Positions 1 through 11,648 of a stretch of DNA of 64,000 nt are shown one piece after another. Positions within the stretch are counted from its first letter, which is position 1; each line of letters opens with the position of its first letter. A program made the translations under genes and the position numbers. Under the pieces are notes generated by a model, which searched no databases, was not told the origin of the DNA, and saw only the letters and a program-made list of their open reading frames with translations. This DNA comes from Gonocerus acuteangulatus (Eukaryota; Arthropoda; Insecta; Hemiptera; Coreidae). The stretch lies in contig OX328124.1 in NCBI GenBank assembly GCA_946811695.1, positions 91,691,696 through 91,755,695 of the forward strand, given 5' to 3'.

Positions 1-140
1 TTAATGGATAAATAAAATTAATGAGCTAATTTGTATTTTATTGAAGTTAATAAGCTTACGGTGAATATTGCACACATTTATAAATTAATGCGTTTCCGGC
101 TAAACCAAAAAATATTATTTTTAAAAGCTATTGCCAATTA
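1..140. other. AT-rich DNA before the first Helitron
   Basis: Nothing is recognised here. The base before the element at 141 is A, as expected for a Helitron target site (A|T). Confidence 0.5.
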
Positions 141-1292
141 TCTACTATATATTTGTCAAATACCACTCACTTACTCACTCATCTATCAACGCCCAGCCCA
201 AACCGCTCGACAGAAAATTTTGAAATTTTGCATGGACACTCCCTATATAACGTAGGCGCTCGCTAAGAAAGGATTTTTGATATTCGTATTTTTAAGCATT
301 TTTAGGGGGGTTTAAAGTTTGAGTTGGTTAGAGAAGGCAAGCCTAGGCAGCCTGCGTTGCTAGGAGGATAAAGAACAGCTGTTACTTTACATTATCTATC
401 TCATAGTTTTATTTCTAATTGAGGTTAATTTCAACTATGATGGCAGACCTTGAATTACTAGAAATTAACTGTCCCTCATAGAGTTTTAATTGCGTTTCTT
501 TTCTGCCTGTCCCCGTCAGATAGGCTTGCCATATTTTTGGAGAGTTAAACCGAGACACATTAATATGGGATGGGCATACCAGGGGGGGGGGGATAAAAAG
601 AGTACAAATTATAAGCAAAATGGTTGGTGAGTTTTAAGCCTAGCAACTAACGGGGAACGGGAATCCTGAACTGTTAGACTACCCAAACCTTAAAAATAAG
701 AACGGAACTTTTTTTGCTACTTGATTTTCTTAAAACAATATCTCAGCCAAATAGTAGTGTCTGGCAGCTGGCAGCGCTGTGCAGATAGTTCCAGCGTTTT
801 ACAGTTAGCGTCTCATATCTTTGACACTGTGAGCAGTAGTAAAAATGTTGATTGTAGAAAAGTAACCGATTTAAAAAAGATTCTTATAAACATGAATTCA
901 TTACTCTTTACATCTTACAGCCTTTTCCGGGACATTGATAAAACTGGGCGGGACACCGAAACAATTGCAAAATACCGGGACAGTCCCGGTCAAACCGTGA
1001 TGTATGGCATATCCTTAGGTTTTCCAGGCGAGGTAATAATATCCGGAGCCCTTGCACAGCCTCCTCGCCTATAAGCTTGGTAATACTCGTAAATATATTG
1101 GGTGTTACCATATGACTTCTTGGAAACATAAACTTTTAAATTTTAACGCCCATTGAATAAAATATAGTATGACGGGAACCGTGCTGTAATAAACTGCACA
1201 GAATTGTATAGTAACGTAATTTTAATGAAACATTATTTAACGCAATAAAATAACTACTTATCTGCCGTGACGAAGCACGGGTATTCAGCTAG
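141..1292 (+). mobile_element. Non-autonomous Helitron, copy 1 of a head-to-tail pair
   Basis: The 5' end begins TCTACTATATATTTG. The 3' end has a hairpin CCGTG-acgaag-CACGG (1265-1269 with 1276-1280), eight bases, then CTAG (1289-1292) followed by T. The TC start, the short 3' hairpin and the CTRR end inserted at A|T are the known Helitron signature. No Rep or helicase reading frame is visible, so it depends on another element. Its 5' block (141-250) and middle block (about 300-480) recur in the next copy (1293-1400 and about 1440-1720). Short ORFs inside it are not credible genes. Confidence 0.75.
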
Positions 1293-2138
1293 TCTACTAT
1301 ATATTTGTCAAATACCACTCACTCACTCAATGACCCCTATCATCGCCCAGCCCAAATCGCTCGACAGAAAAATTTGAAATTTTGCATGGACACTCCCTAT
1401 AGACCGTAGACGCTCGCTAAGAAAGGATTTTTTGATATTCGAATTTTTAAGTAATTTTAGAGGGGTTTAAAGTTTTAGTTTGTTAGAGCATGCAAGCCTA
1501 GGCAGCATGCGTTGCTGGGACGATAAAGAGCAGCTGTTACCGTACAATATCTATTTCATAGTACTATTTTTAATTGAGGTTAATTTCTATTATTTTTTTA
1601 TTGGAATTAAGGCGTGTCAACCTTTGTGGTCATTAACTATGTATATATATTCAGAATTTCTACTATGATGGCAGTTCTTGAATTACTAAAAATAAACTGT
1701 GATTTTGTCCCTCATAGAGTCTACGCTACACCTTGTGATGGTCCATCCGAGGTAATAATATCCCGAACCCTTGCATAGCCTCCTCATCTATGTATGTTTC
1801 CAAATGACATCTTTGAAACATAAATTTTTAAATTTTAGCGTCCATTTATTTTTGACAACGAATTTCTACCACTATGGGTTCACCTTCTATTGCTGGTAAC
1901 CTATAGATAACGGTGTATGCCTAGGATATCTCTTTGTTGATACTGGTCCGGAGCGCCCCAGTGTCAAGAAACATTATACTTTGATTACTTATCAATTGAT
2001 AAATACCAAATAGTATGACGGGAACCGTGCAATAATAAACTACACAAAATTAAAGAGTAGCGTTGATTTTGAATTTACATCATTTAACGCAATAAAATAA
2101 CTACTTATCTCCGTGACGAAGCACGGGTATTCAGCTAG
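1293..2138 (+). mobile_element. Non-autonomous Helitron, copy 2, abutting copy 1
   Basis: The TC start at 1293 follows the CTAG of copy 1 directly, with no spacer. The 3' hairpin CCGTG...CACGG and CTAG (2135-2138) repeat those of copy 1, and a T follows. Internal blocks match copy 1 but differ by indels. One example is an extra segment near 1585-1660, absent from copy 1. The pair is therefore related but not a recent exact duplication. Confidence 0.75.
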
Positions 2139-3592
2139 TTTTTTAAATAATGCAAAAACTTACGCATTTCGTCTATGTACTATAACAAGACTAATTGCAA
2201 CTACGTAAACGAAAAATTAGGTAATTATAGTATTATTACGTAAAGTGTATTTTATTCAAAATACAAAATGAACCAATGACGCAAACTTTAAATTTATGTT
2301 TTCTGAACAATTTATATTTCACATTCAAATATGTGGATATGTACATACACATCAACGAAGCACTGGAGTGATTCAGTAGAGAACTAAGGAATGTTCTGAT
2401 TAGTAGATATCTTAGAAACTGTAAATTAGTGTGACGTGCAAATGCTACGCTAAGGCACCTGTTGATATGACATTCAACTACACGTGACCGCATAATATGT
2501 TCAACACGTGGCTTTCACTCTGTCCAGACGCTTTTCACCATACTTCTAACAACCCTGGGGAAATCATACTCGTGAGAGTTCGTCAATGTTAATTTCTTCA
2601 ATGTAATTTTTCTTATTTAAAAAAAAAATAATAGGAAATCTTTATACTTTTGAGAACGATGTTTTAAAATAATCGCCTGTGGTGAAAAATATGATTTGTC
2701 CTATGCATTATTCGGTATTTTATAGCGATGTAAACTTACTTAATTCTTATTCCTTGATTTTTTATGCTCTCAAGAGCTAACTATCTGCATCTGTTTCTAA
2801 ATCAAAGGTTTGTGATGACGTCATTTTGTAAGAAGCGAGGAGCTAGAGAAAATGTCAACCCTAAATGAGGTACTTGTTTGATGAAGCAGGAAAGAACGAG
2901 GCAATGTTCAATGTTAGGAATGTTGGAATAATAAGGAAAAAACTATGAAGATATGTACATAGTTAATCCCGAGATAATCAGGAATGCAGAACCACCAATT
3001 CGGTGTGGTTTATTTGTTCTTGGAACGAAATGAAGAGGAAAAAATCACGCTTTGTAACAAAGAACATTCAGCATGAAGGCTAATAGAATATACGAGTCGT
3101 TCATTTCCAAAGTGACTGTTGCCCACAAAAATCAAAAATGAGATTTATACATCCCTGGATTCAGAATTTAAAGGCCTATCTGATGGTATGCTTATAATGT
3201 TTATAACAAAAAAAAAATAAAAAAATAAAATCTAGTCCTATTCGACAGCCAGGTATAAGTTTCACTCTGTTCAAAACTGCAGGTTGTCTATTGGGCATTT
3301 GCTTTTGCTATAAACTAAGAATGTATTATATAAATAGCAAAAACAGTTTTAAAAACAGATGCGAAGTATTTGTTTTAATAAAACTGACCAACAATGAATA
3401 TGTTTCGGGCTTAAAAATACCCAATTATTATGTATTTTCAACCCCTGAGTTCAAAAATCACCTCGAAAATGACCAATTAGCTCTTGTTTTCAAGATACAG
3501 AAACATGTCACTTTTTACATGCTCTACTTTCACTTTGTTGAGAAATTTAGTTTTTGGATGTTGGTACACCTGTTAACTGACAAAACCAAAAG
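2139..3592. other. Anonymous AT-rich DNA
   Basis: No recognisable gene or repeat end. ORFs up to 110 codons occur, but they lack protein-like composition or a recognised motif. The last 100-200 bases may contain decayed upstream sequence of the pseudogene that follows. Confidence 0.4.
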
Positions 3593-4424
3593 TTGTACAG
3601 CTATTTTGAGGTTATATACATGAAAGAGACTTATGAAAACATGAAAGCCCTCCTCCACTCAATCAAATATGCTGAACACAAGTGGAAAATCTGTGGTGAT
3701 CTAAAGGTCATCACTATACTTTTAGGAATGCAACTGGGGTATACTAAATACTGCTGCTTTGTATGTACGTATGTGGGATAGTAGGGATAGGAAATCACAT
3801 TACATTCAAACAGACTGGCCTGCAAGAAATCTTGGCCCAAGTGAAAAAAATGTTGTTGCCCTGCCTCTCGTCGACCCGAAAGATATATTTTTTCCATCAC
3901 TACATATATAACTCGGTTTGATGAAAAACTTTGTCAAAGGCATGAACAAAGAAGAAGAGGCCTTTAGATATTTGAGGGGAAAATTTGCTTTCTTAAGGGA
4001 TGCAAAAGTTAAGGAAGGTGTTTTTGTTGGGCCAAAAATTCGGGAGCTTGTGAGAGATCCTGCGTTTGACAGAGTTTTGGAGGGGAAAGAAAAGGAAGCT
4101 TGGAATGCGTTCAAGGGAGATATTAAAGGTTTTTGGGGGAACAAAAGAGAAGATAACTATGTTCAGTTGGTGAAGACAATTCTACAAAAATATCATGAAC
4201 TTGGATGCAACATGTCTCTCAAAATTCATTTTCTCCATATTCATCTAGAGTTTTTCCCTCTTAGTTGTGGTGAGGTTAATGATGAACACGGTGAGTGATT
4301 CCATCAGGATATTTCTGTAATGGAACAAAGATATCAGGGCCGTTCGAATGAATCAATGCTTGCAGATTACTGTTGGTGCGTGTGTAGGGATGCTCTACAA
4401 CTCACCTACAACAAACAGCCATGA
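3593..4424 (+). pseudogene. Broken copy of an uncharacterised repeated arthropod protein family
   Basis: Three conceptual pieces line up in order. The first (3593-3767) has KETYENM, CGDLKVI, LLGMQLGYTKYCCFVC. A 1-base shift near 3768-3774 leads to WDSRDRKSHYIQ, WPARNLG and LVDPKD. An in-frame TAA (3909-3911) sits in a segment reading SLHI-stop-LGLMKNF, and the frame then runs to 4295 with VFVGPKIREL, NAFKGDIKGFWGN, LGCNMSLKIHFLH and NDEHGE. A TGA (4296-4298) precedes FHQDISVMEQRYQG and MLADYCW, ending at 4424. From memory, this block order (CGDLKV, GYTK-C-C, LHIKLGLMK, GCNMSLKIH, DEHGERFHQDI, MLADYCW) recurs in many uncharacterised multicopy proteins of arthropods and cnidarians. A transposon origin is my inference, because no transposase domain is identified. 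The function is unknown and this copy is dead. Confidence 0.65.
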
Positions 4425-5605
4425 AATCCACATGATGGTAATAATATCCAACCTCCCAAGTATTCTCCCATTAATTTTCAACTCTTAAAAAATTTAACTA
4501 CTATTTAATAAATCCAAATTAATTTATAATATTGATAAACTTATGGTTTAAAATTTACAGATTTGCCTGAATTTGTTAACGTTATATATTTTGACCCATG
4601 GCGTATCACAGAAACTAGAGCTAATAACGTTTTTTAATTGTCATTTTCGTTTTTTTCAACCCAAAATTAGAAAGATTTGACTCATGAAGTGAAGGAAACA
4701 TTACAAAAATATTTTTTTGTTGGCCAGTGTAATTTAAAAAGAAACCATGAAGATATTCTCCGAATTAGAAGCTTAAAACGTTTTTCTCGATTTCCCAAAA
4801 TTTTTGCAAAGTGGACATCAGTCACTTTGGAACTCAACGACTCATAAGCACTTAGTACAAACATGTTCTAAGAGTAAATTATCCAATTTCTTAATTATTA
4901 TAATAATTCGCCTTGAAATGTGTGTGGGGCGGGGGGTTATGACACAGATATTACCCAATGTTCCTTTAATGAGATACAATCGTAGGCGAGATTTCTCTAT
5001 CAGATCTGGCAGGAGAAGCGGAATGGGGATTTGGTGAACTGCCAAATAGCCGAAGCAGGAAAATTACCATCGTAATGTCCGGGGTAAAATCACGTTATGT
5101 GGTGTTTAACATGATAACAGATAACATTACATAATAAAATCATAAGTCGTTTTTGTATTTTATTTTTGCAACAATTTCTACGAGAAATATTAAATGTACT
5201 GATTCAAGCAGAGATTAACTCTTTCTTTGAGTTCCCTTCAAGAAACAAATCAAAATGTTCTGGGTAACATAAGAGACATCAAATCTTTTTTTAGGCTCAA
5301 ATGATATTGGCTTTATTCGTGAATTCAATGACTTAAACCTTACAACATTAAATCCCCGCTTAAAAAATCTTTATGCCATGATTATCTACTGTAATTTATT
5401 CACAAATATTACCATTTTGTTTAAATGCTGACGTTTTCATAAAGAAAAACTAATTTTTTAACCGTCTCAGTTATGGGCCAGCAATAAACACATAAGTATA
5501 TTTGTCTTCGAAAGATGCCACATCCAAAAAGATAAAATTTAAGAATGATAAGTAATGCTGAATTTAAAATTTGAAGAAGACACGTCAGTCCCCGGAGAAG
5601 CTTAA
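4425..5605. other. Anonymous AT-rich DNA
   Basis: No gene recognised. The short ORFs on both strands near 4800-5045 overlap one another and show no known motif. Confidence 0.4.
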
Positions 5606-6191
5606 TCTATGTATATAAAAATCACGTGTCTGTCTGTTTGTACGTTCATCTGTTTGTTCCTTATAAAAATCTACACCGTTTGACCGATTTTGACCGAACT
5701 TGGCACACAGGTAGGTCTTGATACGGGGTCAAATTTCAAAATTTGGTGAAAAAGTCAAAAGTTTTGTTCAAGGGAAATTGGCTACACTGAACCATTCAGA
5801 TTTGTAAGGCCATTTTGAATAATGTCGCAAATTTATTTGTTGATGTTCCTGATAATTAGAATAACTCGAACTCATAGATGACTTTACATCATTATGTAAT
5901 GGAGTTTATTTCAATTTTATTTCAACAGGCACTGTCTAACTCAGGAATGCTGACCTTTCTTTGATAAGAGCTATCTATTCGCAGGCTCTGGTGCTGGCCT
6001 CTGTCGGTTTTTTTCAAAACTGCTGTGGTGCTGGCCTCTGTTGGCTGTCTCACGAACTACATCTATACAGATATAAAAAAATTCACACCGATTGACCGGT
6101 TTTGACGTAACTGGGTATACAGGTAGATCTTGGTACGGGGAGAGTCATAAGCATAGAGTAGATGAAACATGCCACACTGGGTAACAGCTAG
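5606..6191 (+). mobile_element. Non-autonomous Helitron, second family
   Basis: The start TCTATGTATATAAAAATCAC is the typical insect Helitron 5' end, preceded by A. The end AACAGCTAG (CTAG at 6188-6191) is followed by T. The body contains a repeated phrase 'ccgattttgacc' and two copies of 'gctggcctctgt', but no coding capacity. A strong 3' hairpin was not found, which makes the call a little weaker than for the 141-2138 pair. A second copy lies at 49139-49728. Confidence 0.65.
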
Positions 6192-6698
6192 TACGAACTA
6201 AAAATGTTGCCTGACAAATATTTACGTAATCATTGAACACATATTTGCAGAATTCCGCCATAAAAAAACATATCTCATGCTCAGTAGAACTCCTAACATG
6301 TAATGAAGTTACTAATATTATTATAATAATCCGTTAAAGATTGTTATTAGGATAGATAGTTGTGTTGCGCAGACTAGGAGAGAGGCTAACGGTAGAAGGG
6401 TGATGTAGAGCGAAATGATTTGGATTTTTATGATCCGTAAAGTGTATATAATGAGGGGGAGAATGTTTCCGCTGTTTCGTAGGCGATATTAGGGCCAGCT
6501 CGGGGCTTTCGCAACAAGCTCTGATGGGGCAGGCATTAACTTGTTCCCAATTACTCGGAAGAGAGGGACGAAAACTAGCAAAACTATGAATAAATATAAC
6601 AAAATTGCCTACATTTAAGTGATGCTTCTTTATAATTATATATATTTTTTAAATTCACTGTTATGCAAAATATTAGGATTGACTCACTCTCACTCTCT
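6192..6698. other. Anonymous AT-rich DNA
   Basis: I see nothing recognisable in this interval. Confidence 0.4.
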
Positions 6699-6732
6699 CA
6701 GAGAGAGAGAGAGAGAGAGAGGGAGGGAGAGA

Positions 6733-6780
<48 letters not shown>
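6699..6780. repeat. (GA)n microsatellite at the gap edge
   Basis: Near-pure GA dinucleotides with a few GGGA interruptions, running straight into the N block. Apparent ORFs through it are artefacts. Confidence 0.95.
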
Positions 6781-6980
6781 NNNNNNNNNNNNNNNNNNNN
6801 NNNNNNNNNNNNNNNNNNNNNNNNNNNNNNNNNNNNNNNNNNNNNNNNNNNNNNNNNNNNNNNNNNNNNNNNNNNNNNNNNNNNNNNNNNNNNNNNNNNN
6901 NNNNNNNNNNNNNNNNNNNNNNNNNNNNNNNNNNNNNNNNNNNNNNNNNNNNNNNNNNNNNNNNNNNNNNNNNNNNNNNN
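6781..6980. other. Assembly gap of exactly 200 N
   Basis: Exactly 200 undetermined bases. The round size suggests a placeholder, so the true length is unknown. Its left flank is the GA tract, a common cause of assembly breaks. Confidence 0.98.
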
Positions 6981-8394
6981 CAACTTTCGACAACAAAAGG
7001 GAAAAATGTACTTCGATAAACTAAATCTTTTTCCCTTACAATTAAATGAACTCTGCAAAACGGTAGAGGAGAAAACTTATGAATGCGTTGACTGTGTGTA
7101 CTATTAAAAGGAACTTATTCATAGAACATCAATAATGAAGGCTACTACTAGCTCTTTATTAGTTTTTTATTTAATGAACATAATAAAATAGTCTTAGAAT
7201 TCGAATCTCAGAATTGTGAAAATGACTAACTGCTTTTATCATCTTAATATTCGGTTCATTTTCCTAAATCCATAACTTCATATTCAGCGAATTAAATAAT
7301 GTTTCTCGCACCATTAGATGAAAAAAGACTATTTAGATATAAAAATTCCTAATTGCAATTAAAAAAGAAGAAAGTAGAAAAATTACTAGGTTCGTAATCC
7401 AATAATAAAAAAACATTATAGATGATACACGTCTATTTGTACAAGTCTAATAAGCCTTCGTTTATTTAGATATTAACGAAAATTATCCATTATCTAATAT
7501 GAAAATTTGGTTCTTATTCTCCTTAAAATATGAAAAATCTGCATTATATTACACTTAAGGTTAAACAGCGTTGACGTATTGCACAGCGACATAACTAAAA
7601 AAAAGGTCAACTGAAAATGTGTCACTCTGGCCTATATAGAGGGCAACCAGTACAAGCTCTAAAGCTAGGTTCTTACAGAATTCATGATTGATAAAGAGAT
7701 ATTTACCAATGTCTTTCATAGTCATAACTGAAAACTTCATGTCACTTTAGAAATACTGGTGCGATATTGAGATTGATTCATGCCAATGAAATAATACTTT
7801 GGATTTAAATGAAAAATTTGTTTTGAGCTAAACGTTTTATTTATAAGGAAATAAAATATAAGAATACAACTTCTCCAAGCAAAAGGATGTGTGGAAACAC
7901 TATCCTCGTTGCCAAGAAGAATCGGATCCAGACCCCACCACTCCCGTCACACTCTGCTGAGCCAAGGCACGCCCTACAGACAACCTACTAGTGGAGAAAG
8001 CACCCATTCAACTTATCTACTCACTCAATCTCCTACTGCCTCTGACTGCATTCAAAAGACAACATGCCGCTTATAAGATACTCTTATACTACTTATAGCT
8101 ATTCAGGTTTACTATAAAATCATGAATGAAATCACTTTTATTTAAGACACACACCCACCAAAACAATAAAAAAAAGTCCGCCCCGCAGGAACTGCGTCAT
8201 CTTATTGCGTTTCCATACCGTTCTTATTCAAAGTGTAATTTGGAATTTTAATCAATATTTTGTGAAAGATTAGGAAACCTACTCCAATGATATCTTGAGA
8301 AAAGTTCGATTTTACGCGCCACTAACTTACAATAGCGGAAATTGCTCTTTTGGGCACTTGACTAGCGCTCGGAAAGATATATGACAAAACTTCG
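6981..8394. other. Anonymous AT-rich DNA
   Basis: No gene recognised. A slightly GC-richer stretch (about 7880-8080, 61-codon ORF on +) lacks any motif and may be an old repeat fragment. Confidence 0.4.
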
Positions 8395-8656
8395 ACAAAA
8401 AAAAAAAAACAAACAACAAGCAACAGAAAATTGAGAAAAAAAAACAAACAACAAGCAACAGAAAACTGAGAAAAAAAAAACAAACAACAAGCAACAGAAA
8501 ACTGAGAAAAAAAAACAAACAACAAGCAACAGAAAACTGAGAAAAAAAAAACAAACAACAAGCAACAGAAAACTGAGAAAACAAAACAAACAACAAGCAA
8601 CAGAAAACTGAGAAAAAAAAACAAACAAGCAACACAAAACTGAGAAAAAAAAAATA
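8395..8656. repeat. 35-bp minisatellite, about 7 units
   Basis: The unit is roughly GAAAACTGAG, an A-run, then CAAACAACAAGCAACA. Units differ mainly in A-run length (8-12) and one lacks five bases. The minus strand reads open in all three frames because the unit lacks stops, which produces three overlapping false ORFs rich in Phe, Leu and Val. Confidence 0.9.
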
Positions 8657-8893
8657 AAGAACCTTTTAACGCAACTAAACTAGCTACCCATTCCAGTTTT
8701 AAGCACTTTTATCTCTAATTAAGGTCGCCCCATCAACCGGGACTAAAACCTTTTTTGTAGGCTTTAGAATGGTTACTGTCAACTTACGACGATTTCCCAA
8801 ACGTTTTTAAGATGTCAAGTAACGTATACGAAAATCCGTAAAATGCTTATGTCTGTTAAAAATATTATTTTTTTTTAAATCCTTCTGAACTTC

Positions 8894-8950
8894 ATTTAAA
8901 ACATTTTGTAGATGTTTCATTTTTGGAAACATCTACAAAATGTTTTAAAT
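8894..8950. repeat. Perfect 25-bp inverted repeat with 7-base loop
   Basis: The left arm 8894-8918 is the exact reverse complement of 8926-8950, and the loop is ATTTTTG. If transcribed it would fold as a short perfect hairpin. No gene adjoins it. Confidence 0.9.
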
Positions 8951-9838
8951 TACTCCATCGTTTCTAAGTACCAGAATCACAAATTAGAAAAACTAATTCT
9001 ATTCACTTATTTCGAAAACCGCTACAGATAACGCATTAAAAATTGTTTCATTTGTTTGTCTGCGAAGCCTAGAAGCCTATGAACGCGAAATGAAAAATTA
9101 GTGGTAAACAATAAGTAATATTTTGTTATTTATATTTAATAATTTATTTTCTTTTTTTTTGATTCTCTTAATTAACTTTTTTATATACTTTACGTTGTAT
9201 TTATTTGTATTTACTTTTATTGTATACAATTTCACAAAGTATGCTAGCAAATCACCTTGCAGTTGTGGAGCTCAGTAAATAAATCCCAGTTTAAGTTAGT
9301 TTTTATAAAAAAATATTATCGTTGTTTTATTTATTTATTATTTTTCACATTAAGGTTTAATCGGTTAAAACGGCTTGTTTTTTCCCTTGTCCCGATGGTA
9401 TAACTGAACCCCCATCCTGGGCATTCAGTTTCAGGAGAATATCCCGTATCAACACCTGACCCCAGGATGGTATAGCCATCGGGGTACACCCCTTCAGATC
9501 TCTACAAGGACGAAGATCCGCCAAAATAAACTTATTGATGTTCCCACTCCATTAATAAGAAGAGAGTTAGTAAAGAGCCTTCCACTCGTCGGCCTTCTCT
9601 AGATTCCATTCATCATCCCGGGCGGGGACGGCCAAACCTTTCCCTTTCATTTCGTTAATAAAACATTCCTTCTTGTTCGGTTAGATGATGAAGTACTCCT
9701 AAAGCTAAAACGGCGGTTTTCCACAAGTACTCAAGGATTGAAAACGAGCCAATCTCTAAATGACTTTTTTCTTACCTTTTCGGTCCCCTATGCGGTCCTG
9801 AAGTTTCGCCCTTGAAATTCGGGACACCCTGTGTGCAT

Positions 9839-9840
<2 letters not shown>
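8951..9840. other. Anonymous DNA with a partial inverted repeat
   Basis: Between 9391 and 9484, CCCGATGGTATA...CCCATCCTGGG is answered by CCCAGGATGGTATAGCCATC, giving a gapped inverted repeat in a locally GC-richer stretch (9380-9650). This is probably the edge of an old transposon. No protein is recognised. Confidence 0.4.

Positions 9841-9880
<40 letters not shown>
9841..9880. repeat. (AT)n microsatellite
   Basis: About 20 uninterrupted AT dinucleotides. Confidence 0.95.
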
Positions 9881-9882
<2 letters not shown>

Positions 9883-10725
9883 CGGGGTTCTTTTTGGTAC
9901 TTTGCAAGCGTGTGAGGTCGATAAGACGAGAAAGTTTTCACAATATTCTTCATAAGTGCAACACTTAAGGTACATTCTTTTGAAATGTTCTAAAATAATA
10001 AAGAACAGTGAAAGTATTGTTACAGATTGATGGAAATCAACAGCGACTCTCGGGGAACAAAAAATGGCTTTGAATATTAACAGGAAATGATGACCAAGAT
10101 ATTCAAGTCGTGAGAGGAAAATTTGAAGAGTCAGCAATTCAGGGGCAGACCTATCATATTACATTCTTAAAATGCTTAACGAAATAAATCCTCAAGCCAT
10201 AGATCAGAAATATCTGTTATTTGAAAAAGAACTTGCCTTAAGAATTATATGGATTAATTTCCATTTTAAAATGATAGTGTGTTTCCTCCCTCCTTGCTGC
10301 GCCCTTGAGTGAGTGTTGTTACATAATTTGATTTTTCAATTACTTCATTATATCTACCGTATGCAAGAAAAACTGACCAATGATTTAAATGTATTTTTGT
10401 TTTATTTTAAATAATAAAATTTTAGTAGATATTAGAACATTAGTAGATATTTAATTTATAAATTACCATATTGGCCCCTAATCTGAGGTAAACTAAGACA
10501 AGGAAACGGGAGAAATATTTTGGCAAAAATGTGGTTTAAAAACTAAGTAGAAATTTGATTGAATTTGAAAAGGTCAGTACCACTTTATATTAACTGCATA
10601 CCAAGAAATGTCAGAAAAATTTATATTTGTCTGCTCGAGAAAATTAAATTATTAGATTTGAATAAAAGGAACATAGAATAATGCGTCGAAATGAATAAAA
10701 TTCAGATTATTCTACAATTGAAACT
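9881..10725. other. Anonymous AT-rich DNA
   Basis: No gene or repeat signature recognised. The minus ORF near 9772-10137 runs through the AT tract and is not credible. Confidence 0.4.
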
Positions 10726-11156
10726 TTAATGCTTAAGTGATTACACTGTTTGTTAGACTTGGATATCAGCAAAGTTGGAAAAAAATAAAGGGTTTAAAGT
10801 AATTCCAAACATTTTTTTCTTTTTATGGATTTGTCATTTTGAATGCAAAAAGAATGAGATGTAATGAAAAGAAATTGTGTGTATGTAAAGTTTATTAAAA
10901 TTTATTTTACCAAAGGGTTTGATTACCTTTTGGGGGGTCGACTACCCCCCAAAAGGTAATCAAACCCTTTGGTAAAATAAATTTTAATAAACTTTACATA
11001 CACACAATTTCTTTTCATTACATCTCATTCTTTTTGCATTCAAAATGACAAATCCATAAAAAGAAAAAAATGTTTGGAATTACTTTAAACCCTTTATTTT
11101 TTTCCAACTTTGCTGATATCCAAGTCTAACAAACAGTGTAATCACTTACGCATTAA
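10726..11156. repeat. Near-perfect 431-bp palindrome
   Basis: The two arms of 213 bases are reverse complements with one mismatch seen (10733 versus 11149) and no indels. They meet at a 5-base spacer (10939-10943) inside ...TTTTGGGGGGT-cgact-ACCCCCCAAAA.... Mononucleotide runs of 7 A or T match exactly between arms, so the duplication is recent or is kept identical. It could be a foldback element, a recent inverted duplication, a hairpin RNA gene or an assembly artefact. No terminal target duplication or coding frame is seen. Confidence 0.92.
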
Positions 11157-11207
11157 CGGAAATCGATGAAGTGATTTTAACAACAACAAATCAAAACATC
11201 TGTAGTC

Positions 11208-11640
11208 CAGTGTTGGGCAAAAATTATTCAGAATGATGAATAAAGATTAAAGAATAAATGTATTATTTCATTCATGAATGAAGAATAATTACTTTTATTC
11301 ATTATTCGTTATTCTGTGAATGAAGTTTATGTTTTATTCACAAATTATTCGAATGATCATTCAGAATAAACATGTTTTAGTGAATAACGATAGATTTATT
11401 ATAATGTTGGCAGCCAGAAAAACGTATATATGTGTGTGTTTGAGTAGGATTAATCAGTAGACCAACTAGAAATAAATAATAACGAATGATGAATAATGAA
11501 TGATGAATAACGAATAATGAATAACGAATAATGAATAACGAATAATTCTGTGAATAATTCATGATGTACTGTGTGAATAAGATAATTCAGTGAATTATTC
11601 ATCATTCACTAAAAATTTATTCGAATAATGCCCAACACTG
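11208..11640. mobile_element. hAT-type MITE (433 bp) with 8-bp target duplication
   Basis: The element starts CAGTGTTGGGCA and ends TGCCCAACACTG, a perfect 12-bp terminal inverted repeat with hAT-like termini. The flanks CTGTAGTC (11200-11207) and CTGTAGTC (11641-11648) are an exact 8-bp duplication, the size typical of hAT insertion. There is no transposase frame. The interior is filled with variants of GAATAATGAATAACGAATAA in both orientations. Confidence 0.92.
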
Positions 11641-11648
11641 CTGTAGTC

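Noticed and set aside
6619..7107. ORFs of up to 162 codons spanning the gap
   Set aside because: They consist of GA repeats and 200 unknown bases.
8322..8637. Three overlapping minus-strand ORFs of about 100 codons with CCLFF-like repeats
   Set aside because: They are three frames of the same 35-bp minisatellite, so they only show that the unit lacks stop codons on that strand.
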